From the NCBI GenBank assembly GCA_002730475.1, contig PCAG01000050.1, forward strand, positions 1 through 18,259: a DNA stretch of 18,259 nucleotides. The letters are read 5' to 3'. The DNA comes from Spirochaetales bacterium (GTDB taxonomy: Bacteria > Desulfobacterota_D > UBA1144). Within the stretch, counting starts at the first letter, position 1. The number at the start of each line of letters is the position of its first letter. Positions 1-7,810 of the stretch are shown here, in pieces. The notes beneath the pieces are model-generated. The model was not told the origin of the DNA and ran no database searches. It saw only the letters and a program-made list of their open reading frames with translations. The position numbers and the translations under genes are program-made.

Positions 1-1661
1 TCGGTAATCTGCAGACAATCATCTACTAGTCCCTTACAGTCTTTGTACGACAAATCATGAATCACGCCCTTTATCTTAGGTATGGAGTGGTAATTCATGC
101 TCAATTCATTCACACCTAAACCGATAAAAATCGGTAGGCAAGTTATATCGCTAGCCATTTCACCACAAACCGAAACATATTTGTCATTCGGTACATTGCT
201 CATTATAAATCTTAGCATTCTTATAATTGATGGTTGAAAATGAGAAAAAATCTCCCCTAGGTTCTCGTTAGTTCTATCTGCAGCGAGAGTGTATTGCATT
301 AAATCGTTTGTTCCTATACTGAGAAAATCAACATAATTACATATTTCATCAATGAGCATTGCCGCAGACGGTGTTTCGATTACTATACCGATGGATATAT
401 TATCGGTTAATGAAAAATTTCTTTTTAAGTCGTTAATGAGATTAACTGACTCAATAATTTCACCCAGTGTTGACACCATAGGAAGTAATATTCTTACTTT
501 TTTGTTTGAATCTTGAGCTACACTAAGTATTGCATTTATTTGAGAACTAAAAACATCTCTATTTGCCAAAGAATATCTAATCCCCCTTAAACCTAGGGCA
601 GGATTTTCTTCTTGTTGGTTTACGTTCCTTGCCTTGTCCCCCCCCGTATCAAGGGTCCTAATTGTGATTTCATTAAAGAGGCCGTCTTCAAACAAGCTGA
701 GATAATCAATACGTTGTTCCTCTGTCGATGGAAATTGTTCTTTTCTAGTGAATAAAAATTCCGTCCTATACATTCCTATCCCCTCAGCTCCGTATCTCTT
801 TGCTATTTTTACTTCGGAAGCGAGTTCGATATTAGCTCTAACAGATATAATTTTTTTGTCTTTTGTTACGCCTGACAATTTTGAAAAACCAAACAATCTT
901 TCTTCCAGAGACATATATTGATTTCTTAGATTTTCCATTTCGCTTTTTTCATCTCTGTTAACTTTCCATGTGGCAATACCCTGATATCCGTCAACATAAA
1001 CCTTTTGGCCGGGCTCCAGTAGGACACTAATATCTCTTAGTGACATAACGGTTGGTATGCCCATCGACCTTGCTATTATGGCGGTGTGCGATGCGGTCCC
1101 ACCTAAATCTATAAGGATTCCTTTAACCCTATTGTCTTTACAATATTCAAGAGTGTCTATAGGAGACAAATCATGAGCGACGAGGATTGTATTAGTTTTA
1201 ACATCAGATGGAGGATACCCTATTCCTCTTAAATTCTTTATAATTCGTTCGGCAATATAATAGAAATCAGCAAGCCTCTCTTTCATATATTGATCTCTTA
1301 CTTTTGCAAATTCTTTGCTTTTATTTGTCAAGACATTATTGAGAGCCCATTCTGCATTGACAAGTTTAGTTTCGATTGCGCTAATAACTTCCCCGGCAAG
1401 AATTTCATCTTCTAGAATTAATATATTAAAATCAAGTATCTCTATGTGCTCTATTTTATATTCGTGATCCCGATTTGTCTTTAGACTGTAAATTTCGTTT
1501 TTTGATATTTCAACAGCGTTTTGAAACCTATTTATTTCATTTATGATTTCACTTTTTTTAATCTTTCTTTTTTCAACTATGGTTTTAGCTTGATTAATTA
1601 GTAAAACGTTACCTACGGCAAAACCCGGAGATATTGCAAGCCCTCTTTTCTCTTGACTCAA
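1..1661 (-). CDS. ptsI: PTS enzyme I (phosphoenolpyruvate-protein phosphotransferase), C-terminus cut by window edge
   Basis: Takes phosphate from PEP and passes it to HPr, the first step of the phosphotransferase system, in the cytoplasm. Translating the minus strand gives 553 residues in one unbroken frame; the family is usually about 575, so roughly the last 20 residues lie outside the window. Landmarks: the phospho-histidine motif GGTASHTAIIARS with His192, the PEP-domain motifs GMYRTEF and RTLDTGGDK, and the active-site cysteine in VCGEMASD at Cys499. I place the start at a TTG (1661-1659) giving SQEKRGLAISPGFAVG, because it is the last start before the conserved N-terminus; its TTGA overlaps the ptsH stop and a GGAG lies just upstream. 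Translational coupling to HPr is likely. No sugar-specific EII genes are visible, so a regulatory (PTS-Ntr-like) role is as possible as sugar uptake. Confidence 0.95.
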   Translation of the reverse strand, partial: MSQEKRGLAISPGFAVGNVLLINQAKTIVEKRKIKKSEIINEINRFQNAVEISKNEIYSLKTNRDHEYKIEHIEILDFNILILEDEILAGEVISAIETKLVNAEWALNNVLTNKSKEFAKVRDQYMKERLADFYYIAERIIKNLRGIGYPPSDVKTNTILVAHDLSPIDTLEYCKDNRVKGILIDLGGTASHTAIIARSMGIPTVMSLRDISVLLEPGQKVYVDGYQGIATWKVNRDEKSEMENLRNQYMSLEERLFGFSKLSGVTKDKKIISVRANIELASEVKIAKRYGAEGIGMYRTEFLFTRKEQFPSTEEQRIDYLSLFEDGLFNEITIRTLDTGGDKARNVNQQEENPALGLRGIRYSLANRDVFSSQINAILSVAQDSNKKVRILLPMVSTLGEIIESVNLINDLKRNFSLTDNISIGIVIETPSAAMLIDEICNYVDFLSIGTNDLMQYTLAADRTNENLGEIFSHFQPSIIRMLRFIMSNVPNDKYVSVCGEMASDITCLPIFIGLGVNELSMNYHSIPKIKGVIHDLSYKDCKGLVDDCLQIT

Positions 1662-1924
1662 GAGCTTTCTCCAAATTTATTATTAAATAATTTTTCAATT
1701 TCCTTTATGGCTCTTTCTTCATCAGGCCCCACTGCTTCAACTTCAATTTCGGAATCCGTACTCGCTGCTAGAGATAATATTCCCAAGATACTTTTGCCAT
1801 CAATACGCAAGTTCCCCTTGCAGATGCTAATTGCAGAATCAAATTTGTTAGTTAATTGAACTAATTTTGAGGCCGCTCTTGCATGAAGACCTAGTTTGTT
1901 AGAAATTGTTATTTTTCTCAGCAT
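1658..1924 (-). CDS. ptsH: HPr phosphocarrier protein
   Basis: Small phosphocarrier (88 residues, normal family length) that accepts phosphate from enzyme I on a histidine and hands it to EIIA domains. The active site is seen as NKLGLHARAAS with His14. The segment IDGKSILGILSLAAS carries Ser45 in the GKSI(L/M)G context, which in bacteria with HPr kinase (HprK) is the regulatory phosphorylation site; E. coli HPr differs here. The gene sits 17 bp after the LolA/LolB-like gene and overlaps the ptsI start, so the three probably form one transcript. There is no obvious Shine-Dalgarno sequence before the ATG. Whether Ser45 is really used depends on an HprK gene that is not in this window. Confidence 0.95.
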   Translation of the reverse strand: MLRKITISNKLGLHARAASKLVQLTNKFDSAISICKGNLRIDGKSILGILSLAASTDSEIEVEAVGPDEERAIKEIEKLFNNKFGESS

Positions 1925-1941
1925 CTATTAATTCTAGTAAA

Positions 1942-2688
1942 TTAGTGGTTTCTTGCAATATGTTTTTCATTAAGAAGTATATCATCTTTGTGATTCATTT
2001 GGATTGAGAATGTCTTTGTAATAATTTCAACACGAAGTGGAAGATGTATGTTAAATTCTCCAAATTGGGCGTATTTCGAGTACTTGATTCGCACTTTTCT
2101 CCCATCATTAATTAGAATCTCTTGTATCTGTCTTGTGTCTAAATCAATGATACATTTGTTTGTGTTCTCGGAGAGGATGAGCTTTTTGTCCTTAATTTCG
2201 TAATCATAGGAACCGTGAGCCCAATCCAGGACGTTCATCCCTAATAATATATTATTGAGTTCTTCAATTTTTAAAGGAAGATTCAAGTATTTCTTGTTAA
2301 ATATTTCTAAATTAAAATCATCCATATCCCTAATCCTAGCCCTTTTCCCTATTCTCTTATATGTAATTAATTCACCATTTGAAACAAATTCGGCAACTTT
2401 TATCTTCCATATCGCAAATACATTGACACGTATTTTGGATTCTTTTTCTATAAATATATGTTGCCCTAGCTTTAGCCGTTTTCTAAATGGAAATTTATAA
2501 ATGATCTTACCTTCGATTTCCGCGGTTTTTACTAATTTCTTTTTACTTCTTAATTCATCAAGTATTTTTTTAACCTCTATGTTGTCGTTTGAATTATACG
2601 AAGTCGCATGATTGATGTTTGCGTACGAAATTATCTCCAACGAACATATTAACAATACGATAAAAGTTATTCTCATTAAGAATTTCAT
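1942..2688 (-). CDS. Exported LolA/LolB-like (DUF4292-type) protein
   Basis: 248 residues. Residues 1-23 look like a Sec signal peptide: basic start (MKFLMR), hydrophobic core IVLLIC, and a likely signal peptidase I site after SYA23. Cys15 is not in a proper lipobox, so it is probably soluble in the periplasm rather than a lipoprotein. The rest is rich in alternating beta-strands; the pattern IEGKIIYKFP, then a stretch around KIRVNVFAIWKIKVAEFVSNGELITY, then LPLKIEELNNILLG resembles LolB-like or DUF4292 proteins, an unclosed beta-barrel fold that binds lipoprotein acyl chains. The assignment rests on pattern rather than clear identity. First gene of the block with ptsH and ptsI and divergent from mqnC; no functional link to the PTS is evident. 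Confidence 0.6.
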   Translation of the reverse strand: MKFLMRITFIVLLICSLEIISYANINHATSYNSNDNIEVKKILDELRSKKKLVKTAEIEGKIIYKFPFRKRLKLGQHIFIEKESKIRVNVFAIWKIKVAEFVSNGELITYKRIGKRARIRDMDDFNLEIFNKKYLNLPLKIEELNNILLGMNVLDWAHGSYDYEIKDKKLILSENTNKCIIDLDTRQIQEILINDGRKVRIKYSKYAQFGEFNIHLPLRVEIITKTFSIQMNHKDDILLNEKHIARNH

Positions 2689-2748
2689 CAGATATAGATT
2701 ACAACATATTGAAGATTCTAAAATTTATTTTAACAATCCCTTAGCGAA

Positions 2749-2776
2749 TTGACTAATATTGCCAATTTGTTTAAAT
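2749..2776 (+). promoter_or_regulatory. Candidate promoter of mqnC, possibly leaderless
   Basis: TTGACT (2749-2754), 16 bp spacer, TTAAAT (2771-2776), then exactly six bases to the mqnC ATG. With usual -10 to +1 spacing, transcription would begin at or next to the A of the start codon. The 94-bp divergent gap also contains a TAAAAT/ATTTTA inverted repeat, which may be chance in such AT-rich sequence. Confidence 0.45.
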
Positions 2777-2782
2777 AAGTAG

Positions 2783-3853
2783 ATGGGTGATATTGCACAT
2801 AAGATACTATCGGGCCAAAGGATAGATGAAGACGATGGGTTAAACATATTAAAACACTTTTCTACGCTTAAGATTGGCCAGTTTGCTAGTCTTGTTAAAA
2901 GAAGACAGGGTATTGATAACGAGGCGACATTTGTTGTTGATACTAATCCTAATTATACGAACATTTGCGATACAGAATGCCTTTTTTGTGCTTTCTGGAG
3001 AACTAACGATGCGCAAGATTCCTACACTCTGTCGCTAGATAAGCTTATTGAAATAGCAAAGACATCTTATCATAATGGGGCCACTACAATGCTACTTCAG
3101 GGGGGTCATAATCCTTCTATTAAACTGGAATATTATTGCGATTTGATTAAAGGTATCATAAAAGAAGTTCCAAATATTCATCTTCATGCTTTTTCTGCAA
3201 CAGAAATATATTCTATTGCAAAATATTCTTCAATGACCACTAAAGAACTTCTAAGCTTATTTTGGGAACTAGGATTGAGAACCATTCCCGGTGGTGGAGC
3301 TGAAATTTTATCTAACAAAGTAAGAAAAAAAATAAGTCCATTAAAAATTTCCGCGGATGATTGGATGCGGATTACCGAAGAAGCACATCGTATAGGATTT
3401 AAAACGACGGCCACCATGATGTTTGGTCACATGGAAACAGACGAGGATGTCCTCGAACATCTATCTCGTATTAGAGATCTGCAGGATGCAACACATGGTT
3501 TTTTGTCTTTTATTCCTTGGACATTCAAACCAGAAAATACTTTTATGGAAAGAAATATAAAAAATGAGATTGGCGGAGATAGATATTTGAGAGTTTTGGG
3601 ATTATCAAGGATTTTTCTTGATAATTTTAGACACATTCAGGGATCTTGGTTTACTCAAGGATTCAAGGTTGGAGGTATGTCGTTGCATTATGGAGCAAAC
3701 GATATTGGTGGAACATTATTACAAGAAAACGTGCTAAAGTCCGCAAACAATCCGCATAAAGCCAGCATCGATGACATTGTTTACTTTATTAAATCCGAGG
3801 GTTTTGTACCGATTCAAAGAAACACTTTTTATGAACCCATTAAAACATACTAG
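2783..3853 (+). CDS. mqnC: Cyclic dehypoxanthinyl futalosine synthase (radical SAM)
   Basis: Radical SAM enzyme that cyclises dehypoxanthine futalosine in the futalosine route to menaquinone. 356 residues, typical length. The iron-sulfur motif CDTECLFC (Cys62, Cys66, Cys69; CxxxCxxC) follows the NYTNIC segment usual for MqnC/MqnE. The later motifs RTIPGGGAEILS, then GSWFTQGFKVGGMSL with HYGANDIGGTLLQENV, fit MqnC better than the related aminofutalosine synthase MqnE. The ATG at 2783 has no Shine-Dalgarno; a promoter-like TTGACT/TTAAAT pair ends six bases before it, so the mRNA may be leaderless. No other menaquinone gene is present in the window. The downstream bioB follows after 88 bp and seems to have its own promoter. 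Confidence 0.93.
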   Translation: MGDIAHKILSGQRIDEDDGLNILKHFSTLKIGQFASLVKRRQGIDNEATFVVDTNPNYTNICDTECLFCAFWRTNDAQDSYTLSLDKLIEIAKTSYHNGATTMLLQGGHNPSIKLEYYCDLIKGIIKEVPNIHLHAFSATEIYSIAKYSSMTTKELLSLFWELGLRTIPGGGAEILSNKVRKKISPLKISADDWMRITEEAHRIGFKTTATMMFGHMETDEDVLEHLSRIRDLQDATHGFLSFIPWTFKPENTFMERNIKNEIGGDRYLRVLGLSRIFLDNFRHIQGSWFTQGFKVGGMSLHYGANDIGGTLLQENVLKSANNPHKASIDDIVYFIKSEGFVPIQRNTFYEPIKTY

Positions 3854-3892
3854 ATGTCAGATTTTCCACCTAAGATGTAATTATAAGTTAGT

Positions 3893-3926
3893 TTGAATAA
3901 ACATTGTATTGTATGTAAACTACATA
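3893..3926 (+). promoter_or_regulatory. Candidate bioB promoter with overlapping palindrome (possible operator)
   Basis: TTGAAT (3893-3898), 17 bp spacer, TAAACT (3916-3921). A perfect inverted repeat TATGTA-aac-TACATA (3912-3926) covers the -10, the place expected for a repressor site controlling a biotin operon. TGTAAAC inside it matches half of the classic BirA operator half-site, but the second BirA half-site at 15-16 bp is not present. It is therefore either a different regulator's site or chance. Mapping the bioB transcript start and a binding test would decide. Confidence 0.4.
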
Positions 3927-3941
3927 ATGTTTTTTTGAGAC

Positions 3942-4934
3942 GTGAGTTATATGAATTTTTCTGAACTAGAAGATAGATTGCTTAATAAGAACGATAGCAT
4001 TACTTTTGAAGAAGCCTTAGGGCTGACGGATACTCCAAAAGATAAGATATTAGAATTAACGACACTGGCTCGCAAAGTAACCCTAAAATATAAAGGCGAT
4101 GGGGTTTTTTTAAGATCTATTGTTAGTGCAAAAACAGGAGATTGTTCGGAAGATTGTTCTTTTTGTTCCCAGTCTGTACATTTCTCGTCCCCAATTTCGA
4201 AACATTCCTTCCTGGATCCAGACGAGGTTTTACAAGCGGCTCTTGAATCTGAAAAGATGGGCGCATTTGACTTTTGTATAGTTATTGCCGTAAAAGGTCC
4301 CAACAAACAACAATTCGAGAAAATTTTGGAGTCTATAGACTTAATCAAGAAAAACACAAAACTCGAAATTGGATGTTCTTTAGGGAGTTTAACTCAAGAT
4401 CAGGCACGAGGTTTGGCTAATGCAGGAGTATGGAGATATAATCACAACATAGAAACCTGTAAAGAGTTCTTCCCAAATATATGTTCGACTCATACTTATG
4501 AAGATAGGGCGAATACCGCGAGACTTGTAAAGGAGGTAGGAATGGAGCTTTGTTGTGGAGGAATCATCGGTATGGGTGAAACTGTGAAACAAAGAATACA
4601 ACTTGCTTTTGAAATAAAAGATCTTGATCCGCATACAGTTCCAATGAATTTTCTTAACCCCAGACCCGGTACTCCACTAGGCCACCTAAAACCCCTGCCA
4701 AGTCTTGAGGCTATTAAAACTATTGCCATATTCAGATTGATAATGCCTGATAAAGTTTTAATGTCAGGTGGAGGAAGGGAAGTTACATTGGGAGATCTTC
4801 AATCCATGGGTCTTATGGCTGGTTCAAATGGAATGATTATCGGAAATTATCTAACAACTGTTGGGCGTGATCCCAAAGAAGATCTTAAGATGATTAAAGA
4901 TCTTCAAATGCCCATTAGGGACAGATATAGCTAA
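3942..4934 (+). CDS. bioB: Biotin synthase (radical SAM)
   Basis: Inserts sulfur into dethiobiotin to form biotin. 330 residues, normal length. The SAM [4Fe-4S] motif is CSEDCSFC (Cys68, Cys72, Cys75). The auxiliary [2Fe-2S] ligands are also present: Cys112 (FCIVIAVKG), Cys145 (EIGCSLGSL), Cys204 (ELCCGG), and the arginine in GGGREVTL. NHNIET and GGIIGMGET are further family signatures. The frame opens with GTG at 3942; an in-frame ATG at 3951 (MNFSEL) is an equally possible start, and neither has a strong Shine-Dalgarno. First gene of the bioB-bioA-bioF cluster; bioA starts 8 bp after the stop. Confidence 0.96.
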   Translation: MSYMNFSELEDRLLNKNDSITFEEALGLTDTPKDKILELTTLARKVTLKYKGDGVFLRSIVSAKTGDCSEDCSFCSQSVHFSSPISKHSFLDPDEVLQAALESEKMGAFDFCIVIAVKGPNKQQFEKILESIDLIKKNTKLEIGCSLGSLTQDQARGLANAGVWRYNHNIETCKEFFPNICSTHTYEDRANTARLVKEVGMELCCGGIIGMGETVKQRIQLAFEIKDLDPHTVPMNFLNPRPGTPLGHLKPLPSLEAIKTIAIFRLIMPDKVLMSGGGREVTLGDLQSMGLMAGSNGMIIGNYLTTVGRDPKEDLKMIKDLQMPIRDRYS

Positions 4935-4942
4935 GACCTATA

Positions 4943-6268
4943 ATGACCTCAAAATCGAAAATAAAATCATACGATTTAGATTATCTTTGGCATCCCTTTA
5001 CTCAGATGAAAGAATATGGAGAAGACGAACCACTTGTCATAGAAAGCTCTGATGGTGTTTATTTAATTGATTCAGATGGTAAACGATACATAGATGGAAT
5101 TTCTTCTTTGTGGGTTAACATACACGGTCATAAAGTAAAAAAAATTGATGCTGCTATAAAGAAACAGATTGATAAAATTTCCCATTCGACGCTTCTTGGT
5201 GTGACGAATCCCCCAGCATCAATTTTAGCAAAGAAATTGATAGACATTGCCCCAAAAGGCTTAAAAAAAGTTTTCTATTCAGGTGATGGTGCTAGTGCGG
5301 TAGAGGTAGCATTAAAGATGGCATTCCAGTATTGGTTGTTAAAAAAGAAGCCTGCCAAACAAAAATTTGTATGCTTAAAAGATGGATACCACGGAGATAC
5401 CTTAGGTGCTGTTTCTGTAGGTGGAATAGATTTATTTCACTCAACGTATAAACCATTACTGTTCAAATCGTTTCAAATATCTTCGTATGATTCTTCGGAT
5501 GAGACCATTAAGGAACTAGAAGATCTTTTGAGTAGAAAGTCAGATGAAATCGCAGCGTTAATTATTGAACCGTATGTACAAACTGCCGGAGGAATCAAAG
5601 TGGCTCGCGAAGGATACCTTAAAGATGTGCGAAGAGTCTGTGACACGTACAATGTCCTTCTTCTTGTCGATGAAGTAGCTACTGGCTTTGGAAGAACCGG
5701 GGAGATGTTTGCTTGTAATCATGATGATATCACACCTGATATTTTAATTTTAGGCAAGGGTTTAACGAGTGGATACCTGCCATTGTCTGCAACTATAACC
5801 ACCCAAGATGTTTTTGACACTTTTCTTGGGGATTACGATGAACTCAAAACCTTCTTTCACGGCCACAGCTATAGCGGCAATCCACTATCTTGTGTTACAG
5901 CGATTGCAAACTTAGAGATTTTTGATGAAGAAAAAACAATTTCGAAAATAAAAAAATCTATTAGAATTCTGGATGATGAACTCAAAGAATTTAAGGGGCT
6001 TAGACATGTAAGCGACATTAGAAGTAAGGGCCTTATTGCAGGAATAGATTTGCAAAAAAATCCAAAGAAAAATATTTCGTATGAGCTAAATGAGAGAATA
6101 GGAAAAAAAGTTTGCGATATGGCCAGGAACGAAGGTGTTTTGATTAGACCTCTGGATGATACCATAGTTATAATGCCCCCGGTATCTATAAAGCAAAAAG
6201 AATTAAAAAAACTTACTAAGTCCATCTACAAATGTATTAAAATAGTTACAGAGGATGAAAAAGAATAA
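4943..6268 (+). CDS. bioA: Adenosylmethionine-8-amino-7-oxononanoate aminotransferase
   Basis: PLP enzyme that converts 8-amino-7-oxononanoate (KAPA) to 7,8-diaminopelargonate using SAM as amino donor, the third-last step of biotin synthesis. 441 residues. The WHPFTQ signature near residue 16 is diagnostic for BioA. Also seen: KDGYHGDT (residues 146-152), the cofactor aspartate in LVDEVATGFGRTG (Asp243), and the Schiff-base lysine in LGKGLTSGYLPLS (Lys272). It starts 8 bp after bioB and its end overlaps the bioF start by 14 bp, so the three are clearly one operon. No ribosome binding site is obvious. Confidence 0.95.
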   Translation: MTSKSKIKSYDLDYLWHPFTQMKEYGEDEPLVIESSDGVYLIDSDGKRYIDGISSLWVNIHGHKVKKIDAAIKKQIDKISHSTLLGVTNPPASILAKKLIDIAPKGLKKVFYSGDGASAVEVALKMAFQYWLLKKKPAKQKFVCLKDGYHGDTLGAVSVGGIDLFHSTYKPLLFKSFQISSYDSSDETIKELEDLLSRKSDEIAALIIEPYVQTAGGIKVAREGYLKDVRRVCDTYNVLLLVDEVATGFGRTGEMFACNHDDITPDILILGKGLTSGYLPLSATITTQDVFDTFLGDYDELKTFFHGHSYSGNPLSCVTAIANLEIFDEEKTISKIKKSIRILDDELKEFKGLRHVSDIRSKGLIAGIDLQKNPKKNISYELNERIGKKVCDMARNEGVLIRPLDDTIVIMPPVSIKQKELKKLTKSIYKCIKIVTEDEKE

Positions 6269-7790
6269 TATTAACAAATGGCTATCCAAGCAATTGGCTG
6301 ATATAAAAAAAGCGAACCTACATAGAACTCTTGTTGAGATTTCGAGTTCTATGGGTCCAGAGATAAAAATTGGCAATAAGATTTTTTATCAGTTCGCCTC
6401 AAATAATTACTTAGGATTAACGCTCCACCCTAGAGTTATTGCTTCATCGACAAAGGGTATAAAAGATTTTGGCACTGGTACTGGGGGATCAAGGTTGGTA
6501 ACCGGCACATCTTCATTGCACAAAAAATTAGAACAGCAAATAGCTGCATTCAAGAAAACAGAAGATGCAATAGTATTTAGTTCAGGATATTTGGCTAATA
6601 TAGGAACGATATCAAGCTTAATGGAAGAAGGTGATGTGATATTTAGTGATGAGTTAAACCATGCTTCTCTAATTGATGGTTGTAGATTGTCTAAGTCGAA
6701 AGTAATAATTTATAAACATTGCGACATGAGAGACTTAGAAAATAAAATAAATACCACCTCCAAAGGGGCGAAAAAAAAAATGATTCTAACAGACAGCGTA
6801 TTTAGTATGGATGGAGATATAGCCCCGTTAAATGAGATAGTTAAACTTTGCGATAAGTATGATTGTATTTCTATGATTGATGAGGCTCATGCTACTGGAG
6901 TTCTTGGTGAGAATGGTAGTGGGGGAAGTGAATTTTTCAACCTGGAGAGCAAGATAGACATATGTATGGGAACTTTGTCTAAAGCCGTAGGCTCGGTTGG
7001 CGGTTATGTAGCAGGATCTTACGAATTAATAGATTTTTTAAAAAACAAGGCAAGGTCTTTCGTATTTGACACTTCTCTTCCCGCTTCTTGCTTGATGGCT
7101 TCAATGACTGGAATTGAAATTATTCAGAAAAATAAAACTTTGAGAAAGAAATTGGCAGATAACATTAAAAAATTATCCGAGTTCCTTAATAAATATGAAT
7201 TTGAACATTTAGGTTCCAAAACATCCATAGTCCCAATTGTAATAGGTGATGAGAAAAAAACACTACAAGTTTCAAGATTCTTGTTTGATAACGAGATTTT
7301 CGTTCCTGCCGTAAGACCACCATCTGTGCCTATTGGAGAATCCAGAATACGTATTACTCTTATGGCTCTCCATAATCAAAAACATATGAGGAAATTATTT
7401 GATACCTTGGCAAATGCAAAAAGTATAATAGACAAACCAAATAGAAAAAGTAAAATCAAGTTAGACAAGAAGCTGAAACCATCAACTAAGTCGGAAAATC
7501 AATTCGAGACATTTTGGGGGTTGCTTCTAGGAAGGAAAATAAACAAAAAGAAAGCAAGACTAGAGTTTTTAAAAACAAATACAAAGCTTACAGCAAAACA
7601 ACTAGCAGATAAGTTTAATGAACTTTACAGGAATACTGAGCACGAAAGATACGTACCTTATCCTGAAAGATGGTTAAAGTACGAAAGATGGAACGATGAA
7701 TTTGTAGAGACTTCTAATGGACAAAGAATTTATCGAGATAAGCGAGGATATATCGTCTCCAAAGAAGATTGGGAGAAAGGAATAAATTAG
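6255..7790 (+). CDS. bioF: 8-amino-7-oxononanoate synthase with an extra C-terminal phage-replication-like module
   Basis: Residues 1 to about 390 are a full BioF, the PLP enzyme that condenses pimeloyl thioester with L-alanine: NNYLGL, GTGTGGSRLVTGTSSLH, FSSGYLANIG, MIDEAHATGVLGE (Asp209, His212), and GTLSKAVGSVGGY with the Schiff-base Lys243. BioF proteins normally end near residue 385-400. Here the frame goes on for about 120 residues: a Lys-rich linker (391-416), then a module (417-483) with FETFW, RKINKKKARLEFLK and YVPYPERWLKYERWNDE, and a short charged tail. That pattern, FWxxYPxK followed by P-x-P-x-x-WLxxxRWxDE, is one I know from the C-termini of phage and prophage replication proteins. 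Composition does not differ visibly from the BioF part. GAGG lies right against the ATG. The catalytic part is certain; the module's identity is inference. Confidence 0.88.
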   Translation: MKKNNINKWLSKQLADIKKANLHRTLVEISSSMGPEIKIGNKIFYQFASNNYLGLTLHPRVIASSTKGIKDFGTGTGGSRLVTGTSSLHKKLEQQIAAFKKTEDAIVFSSGYLANIGTISSLMEEGDVIFSDELNHASLIDGCRLSKSKVIIYKHCDMRDLENKINTTSKGAKKKMILTDSVFSMDGDIAPLNEIVKLCDKYDCISMIDEAHATGVLGENGSGGSEFFNLESKIDICMGTLSKAVGSVGGYVAGSYELIDFLKNKARSFVFDTSLPASCLMASMTGIEIIQKNKTLRKKLADNIKKLSEFLNKYEFEHLGSKTSIVPIVIGDEKKTLQVSRFLFDNEIFVPAVRPPSVPIGESRIRITLMALHNQKHMRKLFDTLANAKSIIDKPNRKSKIKLDKKLKPSTKSENQFETFWGLLLGRKINKKKARLEFLKTNTKLTAKQLADKFNELYRNTEHERYVPYPERWLKYERWNDEFVETSNGQRIYRDKRGYIVSKEDWEKGIN

Positions 7791-7810
7791 TCTCTTAATT
7801 GTTGTGAGTT

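Noticed and set aside
3947..4357. 136-codon open frame on the minus strand within bioB
   Set aside because: Lies fully antisense to a certain radical SAM gene, has no recognisable domain or ribosome site, and its Ser/Lys/Phe-rich composition is what the bioB codons give when read backwards.
5869..6225. 118-codon open frame on the minus strand within bioA
   Set aside because: Antisense to a well-conserved aminotransferase; hydrophobic and Ser-rich by reading Lys/Glu codons in reverse; no supporting signals.
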